In this document: positions 1-10,548 of the stretch, in pieces
Layout of the letters: each line of letters opens with the position of its first letter
Numbering within the stretch: the first letter of the stretch is position 1
NCBI GenBank assembly: GCA_029851415.1
Contig: CM056741.1
Span: forward strand, 84,954,282-85,018,281
DNA from: Eretmocerus hayati
Lineage: Eukaryota > Arthropoda > Insecta > Hymenoptera > Aphelinidae
Reading direction: 5' to 3'
DNA: 64,000 nucleotides
Program-made: the position numbers and the translations under genes
The notes under the pieces: model-generated
Databases searched by the model: none
Seen by the model: only the letters and a program-made list of their open reading frames with translations
Told to the model about the DNA's origin: nothing

Positions 1-757
1 TACAGATATCACAGGTTGTTAATCTACAGACTGTAACAAACGATATACTCCTAGGGAAGAATTGCTCAGGCATTTGCAGGTGACTCTTGGAATATTCATT
101 CCGCGTCTTCCATAAGATCATGTTGGAAATTCTCATAGAAATTTCTCTTGTAGGTGCATGAAGGCAAACATTTTTTGTGTGAGATGCACCTGAAGGAGTT
201 GTATGTACAGGAAAGAGCAGCTCAAAATCCATGTAGCCAAACACAATATAGCAAAACCTTACAAATGCCCTAGATAACCAAAACGTATTATCAAAGAAGA
301 AACTATGAATAGTCATGCAGCTTGACATAATAAACCACCAAGGAACGCAAAAGAGACCGATCCTACAAAAAGATACCTTTATGAAGTATGTTCCAAGAGT
401 TTCACGCAGTCAACAATACTTGTATCTCACTTGAGATCTTGAAAGGCATCAAGCCGTACGTGTTTTGTGTGCCCTGGACCTTCCACAACAAATGCTTACT
501 TGAAAATGCATGGAGAACGCATACGCAAGAGCGTCATCATATCTGTGAATATTTTTCTCGCGCCTTTGCCATGTCTGATATCTTGGTCAATCACTTGACC
601 TCTCACACTGGAAGTGTTGGAGAAGCAGAGTATCATTGTGAATTTTGGCACAAGCATTTCAGAAGACTTCAATCTCTCAAAGAGCACGTTTTCATTTATA
701 CCGACCAGCGACCATATGCTCGTTTGACATGTGCTCGAAGATACCTTAACAACGACG
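1..757 (+). pseudogene. C2H2 zinc-finger pseudogene, copy A, 5' part
   Basis: Decayed C2H2 zinc-finger coding sequence. From about 388 the translation shows repeated finger-like blocks (F..C......H, linkers resembling H-T-x-x-R-P, for example 'YTDQRPYA'), but many Cys/His ligands are lost and frames shift, so no working finger array remains. The same sequence occurs in inverse orientation at 22250-23030 (copy B), where the segment is uninterrupted at the point where copy A breaks at 757. Copy A resumes at 3954 after a transposon insertion. Such proteins normally bind DNA in the nucleus; here I infer a dead duplicate. The left edge of the copy lies outside the window. Confidence 0.6.
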
Positions 758-969
758 CACACAGTCTTACGTAACACGAGAAAGACCACAATTATGATTA
801 CCCTGAAAACGTGCGATTTCGGAATGTTCCAAGGGGGAAATTGTAGCTTTTGACATGCACAATCCGAATCCTCTTCCCCCGAGGAGCCTCCTCTGCGCAT
901 ACGCTGACGGCTAGCGAAAAACCGCGAAAATACTGAAAAAACAACAGTATTAAGGGTTTAAATCAGAGG

Positions 970-1470
970 GGAAGTGATTTACGCAAATTTTGATGGGAAC
1001 CAAAGTTGTTGCATTTTGACACACAAATTTGATGGTATAACCAGTTTTTCGAAAAATGCATTTTTTTGGAGGTTTTTGGGCTGTTTTGGCGGTTTTTTGG
1101 CAGAATTTCGGAATTTTGACTGCGGCAATCGAAAGATCAGAAAATTTTACGTCGAAATAGGTATTTTCAAAATTTTTTCTAAATCCACCCTGAGGCCTGT
1201 GCACCAGCCAGATGGAGCGAGAGCCCAAAAAACGAATGGGGGCGCTCAAAAAGCTCCCATAGGGCGAGAAAGGAGCGATTTACGCAAATTTTGATGAGAA
1301 CCAAAATTGTTGCATTTCAACACACAAATTTGATGGTATAACCAGTTTTTCCAAAAATGCATTTTTGGAGGTTTTTGGGCTGTTTTGGCGATTTTTTGGC
1401 AGAATTTCGGAATTTTGACTGCGGCAATCGGAAGATCAGAAAATTTTACGTCGAAATGTATCCACACAGA
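970..1470 (+). repeat. Left array of ~300-bp repeats (about 1.7 units)
   Basis: Two successive copies begin with TTTACGCAAATTTTGATG at about 974 and 1277, roughly 301 bp apart. They are reverse complements of the units at 2640-3730, so the element folds into a large stem-loop. Open frames here in both directions are by-products of the repeat. Confidence 0.85.
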
Positions 1471-1864
1471 ATTCTTCAAAGACTCATTCCTATTGTCATG
1501 CAGAGGTTGGTTCCCTAGGGATAAACACCTGTGCCAGCGTGGAATTCTCTGACTAGGTAATGGAATACATCGAGAATATTAGTAATTCATTGGCTAGAGC
1601 GCTTGAGCAGTTCCTCGTGGAATAGGTGGGCGAATGAACTTAGTATTTCATGTTTATTTGCCCATCTATTCCGTCTTTCCCTCGTGATTTTGTATCAATT
1701 TGATACCTGAAAATATGATGATTTAATAGTCACTAGGATCCCAAAATCTTTTTTTGCGTAGCTGCTGAGCGAATTTATCAAACTTTTGATTCGTCTCCTA
1801 TAAAAAGAATGCCCACTTTCCACCTCCAAAACTCTGCTATGTCTGAAACAAAACAATGTATTAA

Positions 1865-2244
1865 GGCGATGCGGTCACCGTGCACGCTGAACTTTGTTCA
1901 CAGAATTCTCAAAATCTTTTCCATTATGGGCTAAACGACGAGTTATCCAGGCTTCATTATCATCTAACTTGGCCTGGATAACTCTTCGTTTGGCCCAAAT
2001 CGGACTAGACTTTGAGAGTTTTGTGAACGAAAATGTGCCAATTTGTAGGTTAGAAAGTTCCCGCGGGCAAGTTATTCTCTTTATTAGTGATAGTCTTGTG
2101 ATTGGTGACAAATAATGAGTTGTCCACCACAATTCAGATGATGATACGTAATGGACAAATTGTCTCCAACTTCGTTTCGTGGAAATTTTCTGATTTTCAT
2201 CCAAATTAGATATAAATTCCGGGTTGCACGGTGACCGCATCGCC
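1865..2244. mobile_element. 380-bp MITE with TTAA target duplication
   Basis: Perfect 20-bp TIRs GGCGATGCGGTCACCGTGCA lie at 1865 and, inverted, at 2225-2244. Both sides are flanked by TTAA (1861-1864 and 2245-2248). Inside is a second imperfect palindrome, so the whole unit can fold as a hairpin. The TTAA target suggests mobilisation by a piggyBac-, Kolobok- or Sola3-type transposase; the sequence alone does not decide. It sits in the core of the Transib-like element. Confidence 0.85.
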
Positions 2245-2276
2245 TTAACACGCGGTTGGGTGCATTTGGATGGTGA

Positions 2277-2480
2277 GGGAATATCCCATCAGAATATGCT
2301 CGAAGAGTAGTTTCTCATGTCAATGGTGTCATTTATATCGGATTGTTTGAGAATTACCTCTTGACTTTTCCTCAAGAACGCATTCTCAGAAGAATTCTCA
2401 ATTATTATTCTAAGGTGGAATTGTATGATCTCCCGGAAGAAAGGTTCCTTCTAGGGTTTACATTTCCAGATGAGTTTTAA
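2277..2480 (+). CDS. Orphan 67-codon C-terminal ORF fragment
   Basis: An open frame of 67 codons ends in TAA and has a protein-like composition (includes 'VNGVIYIGLFENYLLTFP' and ends 'FTFPDEF'). It lies outside the 300-bp repeats and outside the MITE, in the unique core of the Transib-like element. It could be a relic of captured or transposase coding sequence. I do not recognise the family and there is no start codon. Confidence 0.25.
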   Translation, partial: GNIPSEYARRVVSHVNGVIYIGLFENYLLTFPQERILRRILNYYSKVELYDLPEERFLLGFTFPDEF

Positions 2481-2639
2481 GCGATTTGCCGCAATTTGAT
2501 CTCCTCACCAGCCAGAACGTGACAGTTTCATGGAGATCCGCGTCATTTGACTGGACTAGAGCCTCACACAATCGATAGATCGAAAAATTCCCTCGAGAAT
2601 GACACTTATGAAGTCCATCTAAATGCTCTCGAATCAAGA

Positions 2640-3730
2640 TTCCAAGCTTCTAAAGGCAATAAAAAATTTTCTGATCTTTCGATTGCCGCAGTCAAAATTC
2701 CGAAATTCTGCCAAAAAACCGCCAAAACAGCCCAAAAACCTCCAAAAAATGCATTTTTGGAAAAACTGGTTATAACATCAAATTTGTGTGTTAAAATGCA
2801 ACAACTTTGGTTCAAAACAAAATTTGCGTGAATCGCTCCCTTCTCGCCCTATGGGAGCTTTTTGAGCGCCCCCATTCGTTTTTCTGGCTCTCGCTCCATC
2901 TGGCTGGTGCACAGGCCTCAGGGTGGATTCAGAAAAAATTTTGAAAATACCTACTTCGACGTAAAATTTTCTGATCTTTCGATTGCCGCAGTCAAAATTC
3001 CGAAATTCTGCCAAAAAACCGCCAAAACAGCCCAAAAACCTCCAAAAAATGCATTTTTGGAAAAACTGGTTATACCATCAAATTTGTGTGTTAAGATGCA
3101 ACAACTTTGGTTTTCATCAAAATTTGCGTAAATCGCTCCTTTCTCGCCCTATGGGAGCTTTTTGAGCGCCCCCATTCGTTTTTCTGGCTCTCGCTCCATC
3201 TGGCTGGTGCACAGGCCTCAGGGTGGATTTAGAAAAAATTTTGAAAATACCTATTTCGACGTAAAATTTTTTGATCTTTCGATTGCCGCAGTCAAAATTC
3301 CGGAATTCTGCCAAAAAACCGCCAAAACAGCCCAAAAACCTCCAAAAAATGCATTTTTGGAAAAACTGGTTATAACATCAAATTTGTGTGTTAAAATGCA
3401 ACAACTTTGGTTCAAAACAAAATTTGCGTGAATCGCTCCCTTCTCGCCCTATGGGAGCTTTTTGAGCGCCCCCATTCGTTTTTCTGGCTCTCGCTCCATC
3501 TGGCTGGTGCACAGGCCTCAGGGTGGATTTAGAAAAAATTTTGAAAATACCTACTTCGACGTAAAATTTTCTGATCTTTCGATTGCCGCAGTCAAAATTC
3601 CGAAATTCTGCCAAAAAACCGCCAAAACAGCCCAAAAACCTCCAAAAAATGCATTGTTGGAAAAACTGGTTATACCATCAAATTTGTGTGTCAAAATGCA
3701 ACAACTTTAGTTCCCATCAAAATTTGCGTA
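2640..3730 (-). repeat. Right array of exactly 300-bp tandem repeats (~3.6 units)
   Basis: The unit start, AAAATTTGCGTRAATCGCTC, recurs at about 2820, 3120, 3420 and 3720, a strict 300-bp period, with few differences between copies. It is the inverse of the 970-1470 array. Low divergence implies recent amplification or gene conversion. Overlapping frames on both strands are not genes. Confidence 0.9.
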
Positions 3731-3953
3731 AATCACTTCCCCTCTGATTCAAACCCTTAATACTGTTGTTTTTTCAGTATTTTCACGGTTTTTCGCTAGC
3801 CGTCAGCGTATGCGCAGAGGAGGCTCCTCGGGGGAAAAGGATTCGGATTGTGCATGTCAAAAGCTACAATTTCCCGCCTTGGAACATTCCGAAATCGCAC
3901 GTTTTCAGGGTAATCATAATTGTAGTCTCTCTCGTGTTACGTAAGACTGTGTG

Positions 3954-4298
3954 CGACGGCAGTCGATATGCTCACAGTAAACGTTGCAAGCAAGATCTTA
4001 TTCAGTCACAAATGCTCGCTCAGGGTTCGATTGCTGATCATGGAGCGCTCGAAGATCAAATGTACGAAATAGATGAACCAAAACCAACATTTGCATAAAA
4101 CGTGAAGCTGAAGATTATGCCAAGTAATTGTTATCTTGTGTTTCTCCAATTTTATGTAAGATATCTAAAGAAGAGGTTTATAACCTGGAGTCAATATTTG
4201 TGATAATAGATACCTAGCACCATTAAAATGTTGATTGAAATTAATCGGTCTGCCGTGTAATTCTTGCAGATGTACCGCCGAAGTTTCATAGTTGACTA
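3954..4298 (+). pseudogene. C2H2 zinc-finger pseudogene, copy A, 3' part and 3' flank
   Basis: Continues the zinc-finger pseudogene after the Transib-like insertion: the C-terminal tail 'GSRYAHSKRCKQDL...EPKPTFA' ends with a stop at 4096-4098, and the 3' flank runs to 4298. It is collinear with copy B on the minus strand (22124-22260, flank to 21928) with several substitutions. Homology to copy B ends at 4298, where the next TIR element begins, so that boundary is also an insertion or duplication edge. Confidence 0.6.
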
Positions 4299-4557
4299 GT
4301 ACAAGATACCATAATAATCTCTCTACCTAATACAGTCGGATGTGGTAGAATAATCTATCCGTAGATGAGTTTCTTGAGTGTCATACAAAGGGCACAAAAT
4401 CATGTTGGGCGTATATCATTATTGAAGAAAATACATAGGTCCAAATGTCTTGTGGCACCTCCGTGTATCATCTGAGTAATTTCGAGTGCAATACTGAATG
4501 ATCTTCCTCAAAATCTCCTACAGAAATGTAATAAGACTAGCGTTTCAATAATTCTAT

Positions 4558-4948
4558 CTTAATTCTGCTTGGATCTATATACACTGAATCCGAACTCAAA
4601 CAAGGATACAGGATTTTCGAAACCATCCAAAAAATGCACTTATAGCTAGAGAATGGCTATCCCAAGAAAGAATGGAAGGGTTAATAGATATTGATGGAAT
4701 AGACACATTGGGCAGATACATCATTTGCTATGAAATCTCGAACGAGATGACGGTAGACAAGGAATTCTACGGAATCCCTTATGCAATACCAGGTATGATC
4801 ACTTGATCCCATTTTCACATAGTGACTCAAAATTGGTCCGAAATAGACAAACAATTCCAATGATTTACTAGTCCGAAGAAGGTTGGCGCGGTGTACGCCG
4901 CCAAAATTTCGCAATGAATGAGCTTCTTGTTTCGTTACTATTTTCACA
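4558..4948. other. Interior of 5-kb element, no gene seen
   Basis: AT-rich sequence with only short frames; no recognisable motif. Confidence 0.6.
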
Positions 4949-5127
4949 TCTCAAAAGGGGAGGAACAGGTGTCCGGATTACCAATCTTGTCCAAATTTTT
5001 TTCACGACTCTGTTCTACCCAGAATATGAAGAATCCAGAGTAACTCTGTCAAATGGGTCTCCTGTCCAAAGATACAGCCGTTGAGATTAACCTTGCTCAT
5101 ATAAGCCCATGTTGAAAGTGATATATA

Positions 5128-6856
5128 CACCGGGTTCCAAAAGGTGTGTACATGCCGTAACAGGGGGTAAGAAGAAATTTTGTATTTTCAGAAAAGTTTT
5201 TCAAAAAGTTTTGTAATAGTTTTCAGATTTTGTAACTCTCAATAGAGAAAGTCACTTTTATCATTACGTTTGTAATGTTTGGAATTTCGCGGCAATTGTT
5301 CGTCGTGTGATGATTCACCTCTAATCATTACATAACGATATGTAACATTAGTGTAATGCTTTCGAGGTTATGAGATGTTTTTATTGAATAGGGGAAAGAG
5401 CTCGAAATCATCCCGGCAGCATGATATGGCGAGTTGGAAAAAATTTCCGAACTTAGCGTATGCTAGACCCAAGTTTGGGACTTCACTTCGATCATGGAAA
5501 TTTCTCGCGTTCGCGAAAAATTCTCAACTTAGCGTGCGCGAGACTCAACATCAAAACCTTAGCGATTCACCTCGACCATAGGAATTTCCCGCGTGCGCGA
5601 GAATTCCCACACTTAGCGTACGCGAAGACCGGAATCAGAAGCTCATGTCGGCCGTGGAGAATTCCCGCGTGCGCGGAAAAAAGAGGCTCCTTCTCGGCCG
5701 TAGAAAATTCTCGCGTGCGCGAAAAATTTCCCAGCTTAGTGCACGCGAGACCAAGATAGACATCTGATGTTTGGCCTCCCGCACGCTAAGTTGGAACTTT
5801 TCCGCGCATGCGAGACAACTGAGAGGAGCTTTTGGTATTGGGTCTCGCGCACGCGAGAAATTTCCTTGATGAAGATGAATCCTGACACTTGATTTGCTCG
5901 TACGATCAGTTGGAAATTCCGCGCGCACGCGAGAATTTTCTACGGCCGAGAGGAGAGGAGCCTCTGATAATGGGTATCGCGGGCGCTAAGTTGAGAATTT
6001 TTCCGCGCACGCGGGAATTTTCCACGGCAAAGATAAGCTTCTGATTCTGAGCTTCGCGTACGCTCAGTTGGAAGATGCTCGCACGTGCGAGAAATTGCCA
6101 TGGTCGAGGTGAACTGCGGGCCTCGCATGCTCTGAGTTGAGAATTTTTTCGCGCACGCGATAATTTTCCATGGATGAGAGAAGCTCCTAATTTTGGGTTT
6201 CGCGTGCGCTGAGTTGAGAACTTTTTCGTGCACGCGAGTATTCTCCACGGCCGACATAAGCTTCTGATTCCGGTCTTCGCGTACACTAAGTGTGGGAATT
6301 CTCGCGCACGCGGAAAATTCCTATGGTCTAGATGAATCGCTAAAGTTTCGATGTTGAGCCTCGCGCACGCTGAGTTGGGAATTTTTTGCGGACGCGTGAA
6401 TTTTCCATGGCCGAGCGAAGCTCTTGATGTTGGGTCTCGCGTAGGCTGGGTTGAAAAACTCTCGCGCACGCGAGAAATATCCATGGTCGAAGTGAAGTCC
6501 CAAACTTGGGTCTAGCGTGCGCTAAGTTCGGGAATTTTTCCCAACTCGCCATATTATGCTGCCGGGATGATTTCGAGCTCTTCTCTCTATTCAATACACA
6601 TAAAACATCTCATAACTTCGAAGGCATGACATAAATCATGACACATTCTTATGTGATGATTAGAGGTGAATCCTTACACAACAAACAATTGCCGCCAAAT
6701 TCCAAACATTACAAACGTAATGATAAAAGTCACTTTTTCTATTAGAAGTTACAAAATCTGGAAAATGTTACAAAACTTTTTGAAAAACTTGTCTAAAAAT
6801 ACAAAATTTTTTCTAACCCCCTGTCACGACATGTACACACTTTTTGGAACACGGTG
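5128..6856. mobile_element. 1.7-kb hairpin element, TA target, CG-rich core
   Basis: TIRs CACCGGGTTCCAAAAGGTGT (5128) and the inverse ending at 6856 are bordered by TA on both sides (5126-5127, 6857-6858). Arms of roughly 240 bp (5128-5375 and 6600-6856) are imperfect inverses. TA target and short palindromic design fit a Tc1/mariner-type non-autonomous element. The core is the CG-rich repeat array listed separately. Confidence 0.75.
5375..6594. repeat. CG-rich tandem repeats in two inverted halves
   Basis: About 78-bp units carry the near-palindrome TCGCGTGCGCGA next to GAAAATT and a second CG box (TTAGCGTGCGCGAGAC-like). They run in one orientation to about 5750 and inverse from about 5770 onward. 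CpG density is far above the surrounding AT-rich DNA. Long frames through the array on both strands are artefacts of the repeat. Confidence 0.85.
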
Positions 6857-7019
6857 TATAGATATACTGGTAATGCTAACGTTTTTGCTGGTAGCTCTGG
6901 ACAGGAGGCCTATTTTGATGGAGTTACTCTGGATTTTTCATTTACTGGGTGATACAAAACTGTTGACTAATTTTGGACAGAATTGGTGTTGTGGAGACCT
7001 GGTCCTCCCCTTGTGAGTG

Positions 7020-7658
7020 AGAACCCCGAATGATATCGAACTTCCATCAAAAATTACGAAACCGAGGTGAATTCAAATCAGATTTGTAGCTAATTTGTGG
7101 GAATCTTATGACTTTGCAAAGGCTGGTAATCATGGAATTATATGGTTATCTTTTCGGGCTATTGAAATTTACAATGATAAAAATATGTTTATGATTGCAG
7201 GTAATACTGTCCAGCTCATCATCAACCGATTAATCAAACCGGGGTGGATGCTGTTATATACACTCACCTGGAAAAACATGTGACAAATAGATTATAAGAA
7301 TGAAGCAGCTGCCGACTGGGTATCGTCGATTTATCGGCCAAATTTATAGCACTACGTCCCTTCCCTCTTCTTCCGTGATACTAGAATTTTGTTTTCTAGA
7401 TTCTATATTCAACATGTCGATCACGACATATAATGTTTCATTGTTCGTGCTGAACATAATTAATGCACCCAATTCTACCGTAAGTGGATGATGCTTAAAA
7501 ACAGTCACAGTTGGAATATTTGTCGGGCAAATTTCGTTTGGGATTCATTTTGATAGCTGAAAATTGGATGAAATACTTGCTAGTGATTCGAAAAGGTGAA
7601 AATCAAATGCAATTAATGTAATGATCACAAAATTTGATTTCTGGCGAATTTTTGAAAC
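7020..7658. other. No gene recognised
   Basis: Short frames at 7095-7283 and 7300-7491 have no recognisable motif. They could be decayed upstream exons of the ORF at 7659 but nothing proves it. Confidence 0.4.
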
Positions 7659-8135
7659 ATGCGTACACCGAGGAGAGATACGCGGAAATCGACTTTGCTT
7701 CTGCCGGAACGGGTCATTGAAAATAATTTCACAAACATGCAAGCGTATTGCTCTGGAAAATACGACACAACCGTTACAGTAGACTGTTCGATGTGCCAAA
7801 CTGTAAATGCAGCTCTTGAAATTTACACATCGTTTGGAAGTTACGTATGTTTCAATTCTGCTGATGTTTATTCAGACCATGCAGATTGGTGGATACACAT
7901 CACTAGTATCCCGACAACGTTGGTGATACAAGGGAACGACTACATTTTGGCAGGCTTGATAGGGATGCAGCCGGACCACTTCGTGGCATACTGCAGAACC
8001 ATCAATGGATCGTGGAAAGTGAGAGATGATGTGAAATTTTATGGCTACGATCTGTCTGAAGGAGCTAGTATCATACGTGTTGCTTTAATTCCATACGTAA
8101 GGCGCAACGTGCCACTAGCATTAGCGCGTTCGTGA
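7659..8135 (+). CDS. USP-like (papain-fold) C-terminal fragment
   Basis: A 158-codon frame. The segment 'DYILAGLIGMQPDHFVAYCR', followed by a Trp and the Asp pair of 'WKVRDD', resembles the His box of ubiquitin-specific proteases (Y-x-L-x-G/A-V ... H-F/Y-x-A-Y ... W-x-x-x-D-D), which supplies the catalytic His and the second polar residue. The catalytic Cys box is not seen, so this would be only the C-terminal part. It lies inside the 5-kb TIR element; cargo proteases of this type are found in some invertebrate transposons. The assignment rests on one motif and no experimental or database support. Confidence 0.35.
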   Translation: MRTPRRDTRKSTLLLPERVIENNFTNMQAYCSGKYDTTVTVDCSMCQTVNAALEIYTSFGSYVCFNSADVYSDHADWWIHITSIPTTLVIQGNDYILAGLIGMQPDHFVAYCRTINGSWKVRDDVKFYGYDLSEGASIIRVALIPYVRRNVPLALARS

Positions 8136-9001
8136 ATTTGGCTGTAGTCAAAGGTGAATTACTTGCGTTAGGAACTTGCGATTGCCTTCCAAAAGGGCTA
8201 CGTTTGTACCTAGTACTTGTGTACAGCCAATCGCGAGCATCGACGACCGAATAGGGAGCATGGGCCTTCCAATCTTCCAATTTGCCGCGTCACAGCTTGC
8301 AAGCTCCACGCTAACCGAGCATGGTCCAATGAACGCGCGGGCACTAGTTTGTGGCAGAATCTGAAAGATTATAGGACTGGTGCTCGAGTGCTTGAGGAGG
8401 GGAAGGAGCTGGATAAGGAGGAGATGAAAGATGTTTAGAAGAGACGAGAGTATTTCAAGATAAAGGGAGAAGGCACGTACGCATCCTCCTCCCCCTCACC
8501 CAGAAGTCATCTATCCAAAACTCTTTCTCTTGGTCGCAGCTCGAGAGTTTGGATCCACGTCCAAGAAAAATCGAAAAAGACGACTATATAATCTGTACAG
8601 TTAATACACACACGATCTAGTTTTAACACGCAGTTTTCAGCTCAACTTTGGAAACTTACGCAATGTAATCAATGTACACGCTCCCTCCCTCCCCCCACTT
8701 CTCCTCCCCACCTCCCTTTCCTCCTTTGTTTCTTTCTCCACCTGCTCCTTTTCCTCTCTCTATTTGGCGGAGCTCGCAAGCTCGAGTTAATGTTTAAAAT
8801 GAACCGCGCGTGACTCGCGCAAAGCTTGCAAGGTTCAAAGAGGGGAATCGGAAATCGAGAGAATCAGGACTCTCCAAGCGTAAATGGTGTGATTTTGTTT
8901 ATTTGGAACAAAATTCTGCTCCAAAGTAGGATCGCATTTTACTGATAAAGAACACTATGGTGGTTGATCTCCAGTGAATATAGATCCATCGGAATTCAAA
9001 T
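8136..9001. other. No gene; pyrimidine- and purine-rich stretches
   Basis: Contains a purine-rich run near 8395-8470 and CT/C-rich runs near 8480-8500 and 8680-8760. No coding signal recognised. Confidence 0.5.
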
Positions 9002-9260
9002 AGAATTATTAAAACGCTAGTCTTATTACATTTCTGTAAGAGATTTTGAGACAAAGATCATCCGGTATTGCACTCGAAATTACTCAGATGATACACGGAG
9101 GTGCTACAAGAAATTTGGACCTATGTATTTTCTTGAATAATGATATACGCCCAACATGATTCTGTGCCCTTTGTATGACACTCAAGAAACTCATCTACGG
9201 ATAGATTATTCTACCACATCCAACTGTATTAGGTAGATAGATTGTTATGGTATCTTGTAC

Positions 9261-9925
9261 ATGCATTGTAAGGTGAATGTGACAAATGTACCCTTAATGG
9301 TTCTCTTTTGCTCATAACTGTTTGTCTTGGTATTGTATAGAAACCTTCAGAACATGCCCCAAAAAGTCAATGCGTTGGGATTTTTCAATGAGCGTACTAT
9401 TTTCTTTTCTCCTAAAATCTATCCTCGAGGAAATTTCTAGCTCAGATTGAGAGTGGATTGAGGGGGCTTTCAAGGACGGATTTTGAAGCTGTAGACTTGG
9501 ACGTTTAGGTCTCACAAGTTTCATTTGGCAACAAATCTGTACCTTCAACTAGCAGGAGCGAGGAGATATTGCAAATATCAACAGAATTGACACTTCCTCA
9601 AGTCAAGATCCGGATCCGTGCAGATAAAAATGAAGTTCGCTATCTCAAAGTACGTGATAAAAACCTTCACAATGGAGCCTAATAGAGCACTTGTGTTTAA
9701 TCTCAAAATTTGTATAAAAATTGTTAGTGTCCTGGAATTTTTGAACAGCAGTGTATGTCCGAGTTTTCGAGTATTGATTTTGCACGTGTTAACGCAAGAG
9801 ATTTGTAGAAGTAAAATTTACAAACAGACAGTAGCTCACAAAAGGCTACACCATAGAACGAATACAAAACCAAGAATTAAGCTTTTTAGTGTTGCCCAAC
9901 GATGGATACTCCAAGTTATGAATAA
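9261..9925. other. No gene; left flank of the LTR retrotransposon
   Basis: AT-rich, only short frames. It joins the sequence right of 21927 if the LTR element is removed, making it the 3' flank of zinc-finger copy B. Confidence 0.6.
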
Positions 9926-9930
9926 ACAGT
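9926..9930. other. Target-site duplication ACAGT, left copy
   Basis: Matches 21923-21927. A 4-bp reading, CAGT with the LTR ending TA, is equally possible. Confidence 0.75.
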
Positions 9931-10492
9931 TGTGACGGTTGAATACATACCGTCTCCTCTCTCCTGGACCAATAATTACTCGAACATAATTCAGTGTTAC
10001 AGCTAGGGCGAGTAACAAGGAGAGGACTTTTCAAGGTAAGAGAGAGAGAGAGATGGCACACCAAAAATCGGGATAGAGTCGCGCGGGCCGTAGCTTGTAG
10101 CAGACGCTACTAAGCTATTCTTCCCCGCGCTCCCCTCCCCTCGCGTTCTTCCAAGCTGTCACTGTGCCTCTGTGCCAGCCGGCAGACTACCGTCGTCATG
10201 AGTAGTGAAAGCAAGTGTCGGAGCTCGCTCCGTTTTTCGTGCTCCGTTTTTCTCTTCCGCGCGTAACCTCGTCGCCGTTTTACTAGTCTCTGTGCGCGCG
10301 TGATAACCTGGTGCAGTGGTCTTGCGACAGGCCCTGCACACCTGTAGCATATTCGGCGAGCCCGGACTCCGAGGGTCTCTTGACCGTGCCCGGTCAGCTG
10401 CCAGTAGCCGTCAGCCAAGCGTGGCCCATACTTCTGTCCTCGTGGACATCTCCGTCGTCGCCGAGTCGACCATTCTGTAAGTGCCAGATCGA

Positions 10493-10498
<6 letters not shown>

Positions 10499-10532
<34 letters not shown>

Positions 10533-10548
10533 TTTTTTTTTTTTTTTT
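10499..10548. repeat. (CT)n/T(n) tract at the 3' end of the R1-type insertion
   Basis: CT repeats 10499-10523 then T25 at 10524-10548. On the minus strand this is poly(A) followed by (GA)n: the poly(A) tail of the retrotransposon joined to its microsatellite target. Confidence 0.85.

Larger units (their letters stand above)
758..3953. mobile_element. Transib-like non-autonomous DNA transposon (3.2 kb)
   Basis: Inverted ends of about 220 bp (758-985 and 3725-3953) start with CACACAGTCTTACG. The element is flanked by the 5-bp duplication CGACG (753-757 and 3954-3958). The uninterrupted paralogous site near 22265-22275 carries a single CGACG, so the insertion is proved by an empty site. A GC-rich 5-bp target of the form CGNCG and ends beginning CAC are family traits of Transib, the RAG1-related transposons. 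No transposase is visible. The interior is two oppositely oriented arrays of ~300-bp repeats around a core with a smaller MITE. The terminal heptamer is not a perfect Transib match, so the superfamily is an inference. Confidence 0.6.
4949..7019. mobile_element. MITE (GGGGAGG ends) split by a later insertion
   Basis: The left half 4949-5127 and right half 6857-7019 are inverted copies, with ends around AAGGGGAGGA. Both contain the block AATCCAGAGTAACTC. Together they form a ~340-bp palindromic MITE with a TA-rich centre. An intact relative lies at 14925-15277. The 5128-6856 element inserted into the central TA. Confidence 0.75.
4299..9260. mobile_element. 5-kb DNA transposon with ~260-bp TIRs
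   Basis: The segment 4299-4557 beginning GTACAAGATACCATAA is repeated in inverse orientation at 9002-9260 with about 90% identity by eye. It inserted at the end of zinc-finger copy A. No transposase is recognisable. The interior holds a nested MITE pair, a CG-rich hairpin element and a USP-like ORF. Target duplication is unclear, so the superfamily is unassigned. Confidence 0.75.

Noticed and set aside
950..3635. Frames such as 'MSAPIRFSGSRSIW' repeated four times
   Set aside because: They are the 300-bp tandem repeats read in both directions; no independent coding support.
5375..6594. Frames up to 192 codons in the CG-rich array
   Set aside because: Overlapping frames on the same strand and tandem-repeat structure explain them.
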